Source: Blumeriella jaapii (lineage: Eukaryota > Ascomycota > Leotiomycetes > Helotiales > Drepanopezizaceae). From it: a stretch of 64,000 nt of DNA. Shown piece by piece: positions 12,828 to 24,249 of this stretch. Positions within the stretch are counted from its first letter, which is position 1; each line of letters opens with the position of its first letter. The notes under the pieces are model-generated. The model did not search any database, was not told the DNA's origin, and saw nothing but the letters and a program-made list of their open reading frames with translations. Location of the stretch: the NCBI GenBank assembly GCA_009599575.1, contig VWND01000022.1:1-64000 (forward strand). The letters run 5' to 3'. A program made the position numbers and the translations under genes.

Positions 12828-12990
12828 GTTTTTTTTGAAGTTTTTGAAGTTTTTGAAATTTTTGAAGTTTTGGAAGTTTTGGGAATTTTGGAAGTTTTGG
12901 TAGTTTTGGTAGTTTTGGGGGTTTTGGAGGTTTTGAAGGTTTTTGGTGGTTTGGGGGTTTTTTGGGGGGGGTTTTAGGAGTTTTGATAAT
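12828..12990. repeat. G/T-rich minisatellite 5' of the helicase relic
   Basis: A tandem array of TTTTGAAG/TTTTGGAAG/TTTTGGTAG units of 8-9 bp whose G content rises to the right, ending in G5 and G8 runs. The plus strand carries the G's and is the template side of the helicase gene, so its transcript would carry C/A repeats. Several G-runs could form a G-quadruplex. It starts about 70 bp upstream of the helicase ATG. Confidence 0.85.
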
Positions 12991-13065
12991 TTGGATAGTA
13001 TATATGGTTTTGAAAAATTTTCAAAACTTTAATTAAAGTTTTCGCGTAGCCTATAGCAACGATAA

Positions 13066-13160
13066 TTTTAATTAAATAAATTATTCGAAAACTTTAATTA
13101 AATAAATTATTCGAAAACTTTAATTAATTAAATTATTCGAAAACTTTAATTAATTAAATT
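13066..13160. repeat. 26-bp tandem repeat, three copies
   Basis: Three to four head-to-tail copies of a 26-bp unit containing ttattcgaaaactttaatta. It lies between the G/T minisatellite and the unmutated island. Confidence 0.9.
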
Positions 13161-13199
13161 AAATTACAAAAAAAACACTTACAGCAAAAAGCAGACTAA

Positions 13200-13445
13200 T
13201 ACACCGACTCATACTTATTCACCATATATATAAAACCCCGTGGGACAATTCACGGGCCGGAGCCATAGAATTTGCATGCAACTAAATTCTATAAATAGAA
13301 TGGCGGAGCATTAAAGCAAAACGCCTGGCAACCCTTTTCCCGTGGCTTTACGGATTCTCAATAGGATAACGAAGGAATTAAACCTACAAAAACCATCAAC
13401 CACTACACTATAAATGCTTTAGGACTTTTGTCCCGAAAGCATACG
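13200..13445. other. Unmutated island with three perfect hairpin stems
   Basis: About 250 bp of normal composition between AT-rich blocks. Three stems can be read: CCCGTG/CACGGG (13237-13242 with 13251-13256), ATAGAATTT/AAATTCTAT (13265-13273 with 13284-13292), and ATGCTTT plus GGAC paired with GTCC plus AAAGCAT around a TTTT loop (13414-13442). A TATATAAAA box lies at 13225-13235. It could be a promoter or leader for the helicase gene (it ends about 440 bp upstream of its ATG) or a structured non-coding RNA. I recognise no known RNA family. Confidence 0.45.
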
Positions 13446-13539
13446 AACGACTAAGTTATATAAAATATATAATTTTTTAAAATTTATTTTGTGCGTATAT
13501 GAAATTAAGCGAATGTGGGTTTAAGCGAAAGTTAAATTT

Positions 13540-16446
13540 TGCGACCGTGCACGATTTTCTGAACGTTTGCATTGCGATTAATAATAAATCGAATTGTATA
13601 AAATAAAAAAATTAAATAAGTTTTAATATTAATAACCCAAATATAAAAAGAATTATACGATTCTATTAAGAAATGGGCTGGTATTTTACTAGTAAATACG
13701 AATACCGCAGGCTGTAGCATTAGGCTTTGGAGCCAAGCTATTCTTGGTCCGTGCGTCAGTTCGTAAAACGCTTGCATTGCGATTAATAATAAATCGAATT
13801 ATATAAAATAAAAAGAATTAAATAAGTTTTAATATTAATAACCCAAATATAAAAAGAATTGAACGATTCTATTAAGAAATGGGCTGGTGTTTTACTAGTA
13901 AATACGAATACCGCAGGCTGTAGAATTAGGCTTTGGAGCCAAGCTATTCTTGGTCCGTGCGTAAGTTCGTAAAACGCTTGCATTGCGATTAATAATAAAT
14001 CGAATTTTATAAAATAAAAAGAATTAAATAAGTTTTAATATTAATAACCCAAATATAAAAAGAATTGAACGATTTTATTAAGAAATGGGCTGGTGTTTTA
14101 CTAGTAAATACGAATACCGCAGGCTGTAGAATTAGGCTTTGGAGCCAAGCTATTTTTGGTCCGTGCGTCAGTTCGTAAAACGCTTGCATTGCGATTAATA
14201 ATAAATCGAATTGTACAAAATAAAAAGAATTAAATAACTTTTAATATTAATAACCCAAATATAAAAAGAATTGAACGATTCTATTAAGAAATGGGCTGGT
14301 GTTTTACTAGTAAATACGAATACCGCAGGCTGTAGAATTAGGCTTTGGAGCCAAGTTATTCTTGGTCCGTGCGTTAATTCGTAGAACGTTTGCATTGCGA
14401 TTAATAATAAATCGAATTGTATGAAATAAAAAGAATTAAATAAGTTTTAATATTAATAACCCAAATATAAAAAGAATTGAACGATTTTATTAAGAAATGG
14501 GCTGGTGTTTTACTAGTAAATACGAATACCGCAGGCTGTAGAATTAGGCTTTGGAGCCAAGCTTTTTATGGCCCGTGCGTCAGTTCGTAAAACGCTTGCA
14601 TTGCGATTAATAATAAATCGAATTGTATGAAATAAGACGAATTAAATAAGTTTTAATATTAATAACCCAAATATAAAAAGAATTGAACGATTCTATTAAG
14701 AAATGGGCTGGTGTTTTACTAATAAATACGAATACCGCAGGCTATAGAATTAGGCTTTGAAGCCAAGTTATTTTTGGTCCGTGCGTTAATTCGTAGAACG
14801 TTTGCATTGCGATTAGTAATAGATCGAATTGTATAAAATAAAAAGAATTAAATAAATTTTAATATTAATAACCCAAATATAAAAAGAATTAAACGATTCT
14901 ATTAAGAAATGGGCTGGTGTTTTACTAGTAAATACGAATACCGCAGGCTATAGAATTAGGCTTTGGAGCCAAGTTATTTTTGGCCCGTGCGTTAATTCGT
15001 AGAACGCTTGCATTGCGATTAATAATAAATCGAATTGTATGAAATAAAACGAATTAAATAACTTTTAATATTAATAACCCAAATATAAAAAGAATTGAAC
15101 GATTTTATTAAGAAATGGGCTGGTGTTTTACTAGTAAATACGAATACCGCAGGCTGTAGAATTAGGCTTTGGAGCCAAGTTATTCTTGGTCCGTGCTTCA
15201 ATTCGTAGAACGTTTGCATTGCGATTAGTAATAAATCGAATTGTACAAAAAAAAAAGAATTAAATAAGTTTTAATATTAATAACCCAAATATAAAAAGAA
15301 TTGAACGATTTTATTAAGAAATGTGCTGGTGTTTTACTAGTAAATACGAATACCGCAGGCTGTAGAATTAGGCTTTGGAGCCAAGTTATTCTTGGTCCGT
15401 GCTTCAATTCGTAGAACGTTTGCATTGCGATTAGTAATAAATCGAATTGTACAAAATAAAAAAAATTAAATAACTTTTAATATTAATAACCCAAATATAA
15501 AAAGAATTAAACGATTTTATTAAGAAATGGGCTGGTGTTTTACTAGTAAATACGAATACCGCAGGCTGTAGAATTAGGCTTTGGAGCCAAGCTATTTTTG
15601 GTCCGTGCGTCAGTTCGTAAAACGCTTGCATTGCGATTAATAATAAATCGAATTGTACAAAATAAAAAGAATTAAATAACTTTTAATATTAATAACCCAA
15701 ATATAAAAAGAATTGAACGATTCTATTAAGAAATGGGCTGGTGTTTTACTAGTAAATACGAATACCGCAGGCTGTAGAATTAGGCTTTGGAGCCAAGTTA
15801 TTCTTGGTCCGTGCGTTAATTCGTAGAACGTTTACATTGCGATTAGTAATAAATCGAATTGTACAAAATAAGACGAATTAAATAAGTTTTAATATTAATA
15901 ACCCAAATATAAAAAGAATTGAACGATTCTATTAAAAAAATGGGCTGGTGTTTTACTAGTAAATACGAATACCGCAGGCTGTAGAATTAGGCTTTGGAGC
16001 CAAGTTATTCTTGGTCCGTGCTTTAATTCGTAGAACGTTTGCATTGCGATTAGTAATAGATCGAATTGTACAAAATAAAAAGAATTAAATAAGTTTTAAT
16101 ATTAATAACCCAAATATAAAAAGAATTGAACGATTCTATTAAGAAATGGGCTGGTGTTTTACTAGTAAATACGAATACCGCAGGCTGTAGAATTAGGCTT
16201 TGGAGCCAAGTTATTCTTGGTCCGTGCTTTAATTCGTAGAACGTTTGCATTGCGATTAGTAATAGATCGAATTGTACAAAATAAAAAGAATTAAATAAGT
16301 TTTAATATTAATAACTCAAATATAAAAAGAATTGAACGATTCTATTAAGAAATGGGCTGGTGTTTTACTAGTAAATACGAATACCGCAGGCTGTAGAATT
16401 AGGCTTTGGAGCCAAGTTATTTTTGGTCCGTGCGTTAATTCGTAGA
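13540..16446. repeat. 206-bp satellite, about 14 head-to-tail units
   Basis: Nearly identical units repeat every 206 bp, with one 207-bp interval. Each unit has an AT-rich half and a half of ordinary composition that includes gggctggtgttttactagta, ccgcaggctgtagaattagg and ctttggagcc. Each also has the short hairpin CCAAG-n5-CTTGG, degraded in some units. On the minus strand many units show a 66-codon frame starting MQ(T/A)FYEL. Because 206 is not a multiple of 3 the frames do not join, so they follow from unit homogeneity rather than proving coding. Unit differences are mostly C/T and G/A transitions. Confidence 0.95.
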
Positions 16447-17590
16447 GACTTAAATAACGTTATTATTAATTAATAATATTTATAAGCTTTTGCTTATAAA
16501 ATATTAATAATTTGTAAGCTAAATACGAATTTAATTTTATTTTTAAAATCGAAAAATTCTTGCGAAAAAAACCGATTTAGTGACCAAAAAAAGTCGGGTA
16601 CCAGGGTCTGCCAAGATTAGGGTTAAAAGGGGGGGGGTTATTACAACTTTTTAATTTATTAATCGTATTTATAAGCTTTTGCGCATAAAAGATTAATAAT
16701 TAATAAGTTAAATACAAATATAAATTTATTTTTAAAATCGAATAATTTTTGCGAAAAAAACCGACCTGGTGACCAAAGAAAGTCGGTTACCAGGGTCTGC
16801 CAAGATTAGGGTTAGAAGGGGGGGTTATTACAACTTTTTAATTTATTAATCGTATTTATAAGCTTTTGCGTATAAAAGATTAATAATTAATAAGTTGAAT
16901 ACAAATATAATTTTATTTTTAAAATCGAATAATTTTTGCGAAAAAACCGACTTGGTGACCAAAGAAAGTCGGTTACCAGGGTCTGCCAAGATTAGGGTTA
17001 GAAGGGGGGGTTATTACAACTTTTTAATTTATTAATCGTATTTATAAGCTTTTGCGTATAAAAGATTAATAATTAATAAGTTGAATACAAATATAAATTT
17101 ATTTTTAAAATCGAATAATTTTTGCGAAAAAAAAAAACCGACCTGGTGACCAAAGAAAGTCGGTTACCAGGGTTTGCCAAGATTAGGGTTAGAGGGGGGG
17201 GTTATTACAACTTTTTAATTTATTAATCGTATTTATAAGCTTTTGCGTACAAAAGATTATTAATTAGTAAGCTGAATACGAATATAATTTTATTTTTCAA
17301 ATCGAATAATTTTTGCGAAAAAAACCGACCTGGTGACCAAAGAAAGTCGGTTACCAGGGTCTGCCAAGATTAGGGTTAGAGGGGGGGGTTATTACAACTT
17401 TTTAATTTATTAATCGTATTTATAAGCTTTTGCGTACAAAAGATAATTAATTAATAAGCTGAATACGAATATAATTTTATTTTTCAAATCGAATAATTTT
17501 TGCGAAAAAACCGACCTGGTGACCAACTTTCTTTGGTCACCAGGGTCTGCCAAGACTGGTCACCAACGTTGGTGACCACCAAAATTCTCT
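16447..17590. repeat. 188-bp satellite with telomere-like motif and palindromes
   Basis: Five full units of 186-191 bp and a shorter last unit. Each full unit ends in gattagggtta followed by a run of 6-9 G (near 16615, 16804, 16990, 17181 and 17369), which contains the vertebrate/fungal-type telomere word TTAGGG. Upstream of that each has an imperfect inverted repeat CCTGGTGACC/GGTTACCAGG around 10 bp, and a TTATAAGC-type hairpin. The G-run is followed by ttattacaac. Confidence 0.92.
17513..17575. repeat. Two perfect palindromes in the terminal satellite unit
   Basis: The last 188-bp unit differs from the others. It has a perfect inverted repeat CTGGTGACCA/TGGTCACCAG with a short spacer (about 17516-17543), then a spacer-free 20-bp palindrome ggtcaccaacgttggtgacc (about 17558-17577). 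It lacks the TTAGGG word and G-run. The retrotransposon sequence starts immediately after it. Confidence 0.85.
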
Positions 17591-17985
17591 CGCTTATAAT
17601 ATTAGCTAATAAATTTAAAAATTCGGAAAAAACTTTCGCTCGATTTTAATTTCGTCGCTGCTAATAAAATCGAGCGAAAAAAAAAGCAAAAAATAATAAT
17701 TTCAGTCGAAATTAAAAAAGCTAAAAGCGAAACTCGTACGAAACGAGCTTTTATCGATTGCAGCGCGGAAAAAAACTGTGTAATTCAAAAGTTATTAATT
17801 AAATATAAATAAAAACTAATTTAAAAACGTATTAATTTATTTACGATTAAAAAAAAAAAAATTTATTTACGGCACGTATACGCAATTTATTCGCGCTATT
17901 AATAATTATAAAACAATTAAAAAAATACAAAGCGATTTCGTAATTTGCGATATAAATATTTCAAAGGTTTAGGGTTTAGAATAAA
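17577..17985 (+). mobile_element. Element C protease-region fragment (empty A1 target)
   Basis: About 400 bp matching the C sequence at 19150-19322 joined to 25789-25985, without the A1 insertion between them. It encodes part of an aspartic protease: IDCSAEKN here, against IDCGAEK in the occupied copy. After the C-rich segment gcgcgg it has 7 A's; the occupied copy has 7 A's on the left of A1 and 5 on the right, so 5 A's were duplicated on insertion. The fragment ends near 17975, where the sequence changes to ggtttagggtttagaataaa. Confidence 0.85.
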
Positions 17986-19322
17986 ACAAAAAAAAACCGA
18001 AAAAAAAATTTACGAAATAATTAAAAAATTCGAAAAAACCAAAAAACGCCGAAACGAATTTCGAAAGAAAATTAAACAATTTTAATAAAAACTTAACGCT
18101 TTCGAAAATATCGAAAAAAAGGTTTTTATATTTTTTAATACCGTTTTAATTAAAAAAAAAACAAAAAAAAATTTAAGCTAGCGATTATTATAAAATATTT
18201 TCGAAGCATTACGATAATAATATTTATTAAAAACGATCTAGCATTTTTTTTAAATATATTATATTTTTTATAAAAAACACAGCGAATTCGAGCCGAAAAG
18301 CATTAAAAATAAAAAAATTTTTAATATATCAAAAGAAAAATACTATAAAAGTTTAGTTTTTTATTCGGCGTGCAAAGCGAAGTTTTCGCCAAAATAAAAA
18401 AATAATATTCTGTATTAATTAAAAGAAAATTAACGTTTATATTTTAGCTTTCGACGATAAAATAAAAAAAAAATAAACCGGATACGAACGACGTTTTACG
18501 AATATTCGAACCATATAAAACGATTTCAAAAAATAAATATTAAACTTTTTAATAAATGCGGAAAATCGAAAAATCGCGGCTTCGAATTTATACGATAAAG
18601 CGAAGCAAAAAAAATATAAATTAATTAACGATTTCGTTGCTTATTTAAATAATTTCGAATAACAATTGCAAATAACAAACGATGCGATTAAAAAAAAAAT
18701 ACTTTTCGCAAAACTCCGATTTATTTTTCGAAAAAAAATTATTAAACGAAGCAATATTGCAATTATAAGCTCGTACGAAAAATTAATATTAATCGTTCGT
18801 CGTATCGAAAATGCTAATAAAATTATCAACGACGAAACGAAAAATAATAAACGATAAAACAAACGTAAAAAAAAAAAAAAAAAAAAAAAAAACTTATATT
18901 TACGATTAAAGCTTAAAAGCTAAAACAAATATATATCGTTTTCGATTCGAAAATACGTTATAAAAAAAAACGAAAGCGAAAAAACGATAATTTTAATAAA
19001 ATCTTTTAAAATCCTAGAATTTTTAACGATTTTTTTTATTTTTCGAAATATAATCGCTGCCAAAAAGAAAAGCATCGTATAGCTAATTGTTTAAAAGTCG
19101 AATATTATAAATGCAATAAAAAAAAATATATAATTTTAAATTATTCCGAAATTAACAAATCTAAAAATTCGGAAAAAGCTTCCGCTCGATTTTAATTTCG
19201 TCGTTGCTAACAAAATCGAACGAAAAAAAAAAACAGAAAATAATAATTTTAATCGAAATTAAAAAAGTCAAAAGCGAAATTCGTACAAAACGAACTTTTA
19301 TCGACTGCGGCGCGGAAAAAAA
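17986..19322 (+). pseudogene. Element C, segment 1: gag and start of protease
   Basis: Remnant gag of a Ty3/Gypsy element; Gag packages the element RNA. Helix-rich, Lys-rich sequence is readable with stops, including the open piece at 18666-18857. It ends with a CCHC zinc knuckle at 19049-19090, read as Y-x2-C-x4-H-x4-C: the first Cys codon has become Tyr by a G-to-A change. The protease motif IDCGAE follows and is cut by A1 right after it. No 5' LTR is visible; the left end is an abrupt junction at about 17975. Minus-strand open frames here are shadows. Confidence 0.8.
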
Positions 19323-19618
19323 TATGACGATCTAATTAGTCGGAGGGCTGGGAGATCAGTCAACTGGTCGCCGTATTTATATAATATAAAAAACGAGCCT
19401 TTGGTTTTGTAACAAAAATATTCATTTAAAATCAACAATTGCAAAAAGCAAAGATTGCTAAAAAAAAAGAGTTTTATATATATAATAATTTCTATAATTA
19501 ATAAAAAAACCTACCAAAAAACCAAAAAGCTTGCAACTATACGTAATTGCTAAAAAGCTTGCAATTATACGTAGTTGCTAAAGTGACACGAAAAATAATA
19601 ACAAAATAAATCGTTATA
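19323..19618 (-). repeat. A1 LTR, left (3' LTR)
   Basis: 296 bp from tatgacgatcta to aaatcgttata; the family ends are TGTAACGATC and GAATCGTTACA, here mutated. It contains two tandem copies of an approximately 27-bp AGCTTGCAACTATACGTA unit (about 19526-19582), where the A2 LTR has one. Confidence 0.93.
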
Positions 19619-19639
19619 TTATTTTTCCGTCCGAAAAAA

Positions 19640-21150
19640 GCACGCTTTCGAGCTTTTATTTATTAATACGTCACTATCTAAATAATCGTACGAATCTAAA
19701 CCTTCGGAATACGTTTTCAGCCAGTTTATAAATTTTGCAAAAAAACCGAAAAGCTTTTTATACGTTAAATAAAAATCGCGCACCTTTAGAAAAGCATATA
19801 TAAAATCAAACGCGAAATACCATATGAAATTTTTATTTAAGCCTATTCAAAAAGCTTTATATTAAAAAGTCTTCCGCTGCACTCGATAAGCGATTAATTT
19901 TTCGATTTCGTATTTAAATTTATTAATTATATTAATAAATTCAAAAGCTAAATTAATCTGATTTAAAAGCGCGTCGTCAGCTGTTTTACGCAATCGACTA
20001 GCGTAAAAAACTAAATATACGTTTATAATATTAAAAAGGTCTAGTTTAAAAGCGTTATCGAAAATTTTAATTATAATTTTAAAAAAGCCGTTTATAAAAT
20101 TATCGAGCTTGCGGAAAAGCCGGAAAATCGAAAATAAACGCATATCGAGCCAAACGTAATCGCTAATATTAAAATCGATCGCGCGGCGAAATTTATTCGC
20201 ACTTTTTTTTATTTTATCGTAAGCTTATTAAAAATGCGATTTAGCGAAATTTCAAACGTCGTAATAGCGGCGAGCGTACGCACGAGCTTCGTTTGCGTTT
20301 AGCTTATATAAGAAATTAAAAAAAAAAAAAAGTATCGAGCTTCCAATTTCAATTAATATAAAAAGTATAATCGTATACAATTTCAAAAAATAAAAAGCCA
20401 CCTAAACTTTCGTAAAAAAAAACCATTTAAGCGAAATTTATTATTAAAAAAAATTCGTTCCAATCGTTTTAATAAAAATTTATAAAAAATCGAAAGCGTT
20501 TTTGCAAATATTAATTATAAATTTCGGTTTGACCGTCGGTTTCGAAATAAACGGCTGTCGAAAGCTTTAATTGCGTACCGAGTATTTTATTTAATTCAAA
20601 CCAGAAAATAAACCAATATTAAAAGCTACGATCGCTAATAATACTTTTTGAAAAGCCAAAATATTTATATACGTAAAATATATATAATTTAGCGAAGCTT
20701 CGAACGTCGATATTTTTATAATAAAAAATCGAAATAATTTGCTTAGAAAAACGATTTATTATTACAAATACGTTATCGTAATCGTATTTGTTTTTATTAA
20801 AACTGTAAAAATCTATTATAACATATTTTTAAAAATAATCAAAAACAAAAAACTGAAAAAAGCCGGGACGCTTATTTTTTGAAATAAAATTCTTTCGATA
20901 AGCGTAGTAATTGCGACAGTATTATTTTACAAAAGCTGTTATACTTCGCTAATAATATTAATCCGAAAGCAATTGCGTAATTTTGCGAACGCTAAAATAA
21001 ACGGTAAAAATCTGATCGTGTATTTTTCGTACAAAAGCCAAACGAAAATAATCGACGTCTGATATTATTAAGCGACCGTAATATAACAGCAGATCGCGTT
21101 TTATACAAAATGTTATTATCGTTTTCCTTCGTAACGTTTCGTACAGCTTT
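19640..21150 (-). pseudogene. A1 integrase and chromodomain remnant
   Basis: Integrase begins near 21150 with the zinc-binding block seen more clearly in A2. The C-terminal part (20143-19862) reads RKLDNFINGFFKI, the GPF/Y-type module, then VFYASRLRK and EKLIAYRVQRK, the start of a chromodomain that in this family steers insertion to heterochromatin. The chromodomain tail continues to about 19640, next to the LTR. Confidence 0.75.
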
Positions 21151-21989
21151 TTTTCGGAAAACCATCAAGCTGCTAGCTATACGATTAGCGTAAAAAATTT
21201 AATCAACGATACGAAATGCGGGAAAAAAATCAGCTATTTCAACGATAAAAACAGCTGTTTCGAAAGCCGTAGAAAATCGAAGTTTTTTAATTAAAAAGCG
21301 GTGATCGATTTGATTTATTCGAAAAAAAGTTTGCAAACGTTAAATGCGTTTAAAAAAGTTTTGGCGGTCGAATTCGCTCGTACGACGTATTAATACGTCA
21401 GCCAAAAGGTTATATTTACTTGGTTTGTACGTAATAAAAAAGTTGTAATCGGCGAAAAGCTCGGCCCAGCGTGCTTATCGAACGTTTAAAAGTTTGAAAA
21501 TCATAAAGTATTTCAAAATTTTATAATTAATAATTATTTTAATTTAATAAATTAAGCTAGCCAATTTAATACGAAAATTGCCTAGAAATCTTACGATTGC
21601 GAGCATTTTTATCGTATACGACGTAATTTAGCTTTGCGAAAGCTATAGTTTTGCTAAAATAAGCGATTAAAAGCCAGTCGTTATTATAAAATTGCGAAAG
21701 CACAAAAGCTATTACGCCGTCGAAAACGTCAGTTTTTAATATGCAAAAAAAGTTTTGCCTGTAATATTATAAAACTGATATAATAATAAAGGCTAGTATA
21801 AAAAGGTCGAAACTCTTTTGATATTTAAAAATAAAATAAAAAAAAACGTTAGTTTTGATCAAATGAATCAAAAGCTTTGCAATTATACCGTAATCTCGAA
21901 TAAAACGTCGGTAAAAGTTACAAAAACCAAAAAAGCTTTATATATTTTTTACAATAATAAAAAGCTTTCAGTAAGCGACCACGGAAATC

Positions 21990-22940
21990 TTTTCTGAATT
22001 TATTTTTAAATTTTTAATAAAAATAATAAAATCTAAATAACGGGTCCGAATAACGTTGAATTCAGATTTTCGAATATCGGCTTGTAATCCAGCGTCAGCG
22101 AATTTTTAAAGCATTTTGCGAACGTATATAACGTATTTTAAAAAGTCGGACGAGTAAATAAAAATATTATTTAGATATATAATGCAAAAATCGTTTAAAT
22201 AATCGAAAAAAACGTCGTTTATATAACGTTGATAAATTACGAATTTATTAATAAAGCCAAAAAATAACACTTTGCATTTATAAACGCCGTAACGTATACG
22301 AAACGTCGTCAGTTTTTTACTGGCGGAATTTATTCGAATTTTATAAAAAGCTTAACGAATATCGAGCTTTGTAAAAATTCGCGCTTTCGAAAAACAAGCA
22401 AAAGTCTTATCGATAAAAAGAAAAAGATAGCGATTCTTACGAGTAATATTATTAAAAATTCGATAATCGATATAAAAACGCAATAAACCGTCGGGTTTTT
22501 TAACGAAAAATATTAAAGCAACGAAAAAAACGGTAAAAGATTCGATAAAGCTTTTATTAAAATTATTTTGCAAATAAGTTTTAATAATCTCGAATTCTGA
22601 AATCGATATTTTATATAAAAAAATATATTTCAGCTTTTTTTTATTTATAATAAGCTCGATTTTATAATCGTAGGGCCGGTGAAAAACTAGCTCGTTATTA
22701 GCGGCCTTAGAAAACACGTATTCGAGGTTTTTGTATTCCGGGGAAAAAAATTCGAAAAAAAGTTTATTCGAAATTAGCTCTGCTAAGTTGGTTAAAAAGG
22801 TCGAAATCGATATTTTATTAGTTTTGAAACGTTCGAAAAAACTATAAAATTAAATTTTAAAAAAAATATTATACGTAAAATCGTTTAGTATTTTGTCGAT
22901 TTCGTATAAAAAAATTAAAAACATTTTAATTGCTTTTTTT
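21990..22940 (-). pseudogene. A1 reverse transcriptase remnant
   Basis: The best-preserved part is 22717-22352, with ELVFHRPYDYKIEL, VKKPDGLLRFYIDYR and IFTKLDIR, the first blocks of a Gypsy RT. Downstream the frame is broken, but the QRYINDVF and YLNDIFIYS equivalents lie at about 22250-22130. It corresponds to 50552-49569 in A2. RNase H should follow at about 21800-21200 but is too mutated to delimit. Confidence 0.85.
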
Positions 22941-23689
22941 TTTAAAATCAATTTAAAAGCGTATGCAATAATTTAGCAAATAAAAATTAAATAAGCAATA
23001 AATTAAAAGACTCGTTTTCGAATTGATCGTTTAAAAAATTCAGAAAATAGCTTATCGAAACTATCGATTATATTAAGCTAAAAAGCTATCGCGGCGAAAG
23101 CTTTTTTTCGGTTTTTAATATAATTGTTTTTCGTAAAACGAAAAAGCTGTTTTAACGAAAAAAAAAAAGAAAAAAAAAAATAATAAAAAAAAGATCGTGA
23201 ATCTGAAAAAATAATAATATGATTTTTTATATTATTTTATTAGCGTCGCTATCGAAAATAGCACCGCGAATAAAATTCGACTTTTTCGCGCTTCGCATAG
23301 CGTCGTAAATCTGTTATAATTAATTAAGATTTTTATCACGTTTTACAGCGTCGTTTTAATAGCGAAATTGAATTTTTCGAAAATATAAATAAAAAATTTT
23401 AATATAACGAATATAAAAAGCTATAAAAAAGTAAAACTTCGGCCAATAAAGCTTGCGTTTATTACAATTTAATAAAATTTAATATTCGGCCAACCAAGCT
23501 TTTTTTAGAATTATACCATAATTTCCGAAATTAATAATTAAAAAAAAAGTAAACGATTGTATTCGATTATTAATAATAAAATTAAAAAGCGTAAAATATA
23601 TAATTAAATAGCCACGAATTCTATTATACCTTTTTACAAAAAAAAAAGCCGGGAAAAATTAAATCAAAAGTTTTAAAAAGAAAAAAAAA

Positions 23690-23870
23690 TTTTAATCAGC
23701 GCCGAATCGATCAACGCATAACCGTTCGTTTTAAAATCGGCGAGCGCTTTTATTTTATACGAAAAGCTATTTTTAATAAATATAACGGAAATTATTAATA
23801 AATCGCTATTAAAAAGCTTTCGAACGTTAAAATAACGCATATCGCGCAATACGCTTAAAAAAAAAGCTTT
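23690..23870 (-). pseudogene. A1 retropepsin-type protease remnant
   Basis: The reading FNVRKLFNSDLLII, then SFSYKIKALADFK.NGYALID, fits the catalytic part of a Ty3 protease (ALADSGANGY-type). The DSG triad is replaced by DFK by C-to-T and G-to-A changes, so it is inactive. It aligns with 51270-51464 of A2. Confidence 0.7.
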
Positions 23871-24249
23871 GCTTAAACCTAAGCGTTTTTCCGATTAGCG
23901 AAAAAGCTTTCAACTTTCTCGTATACGTTTAAAAATCGTTTAAAAAAAGATTTTCGTTTTTATTACTATTATCAAAAAGCGAATTTTCGGCCGGTTCGAC
24001 CTCGTTTACATCTACCAGCCTAAAAAGGCTTTTGGGTGGAACCGAAGATCGGCCCGTAAAAAGTCGTATAAATAAGCTTTTTTAAACTTTTTAATATAAA
24101 ATAAAAAATAAGCGTTGTCGTTGGTCCGATCGAAAAAAAAAAACGCTAAAAAGGGCGTTTTGGCGTAAAAAAAAAAGAAAAACAGCAAAAAACTGAAAAA
24201 AAGCCTGTAAAACATTAAAACGACTTTCGTACGTACGATTTAACTCGTA

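Noticed and set aside
13200..13445. rRNA, tRNA, group I intron or hammerhead ribozyme
   Set aside because: No conserved rRNA words, tRNA arms, intron core or CUGAUGA/GAAA pair could be matched.
13532..16250. A tandem family of 66-aa genes
   Set aside because: The frame repeats because the 206-bp unit repeats; units shift frame, and no codon-level constraint can be shown from one array.
13540..17590. CRISPR array
   Set aside because: Units are 206 and 188 bp satellites without spacer variability; the genome is eukaryotic.
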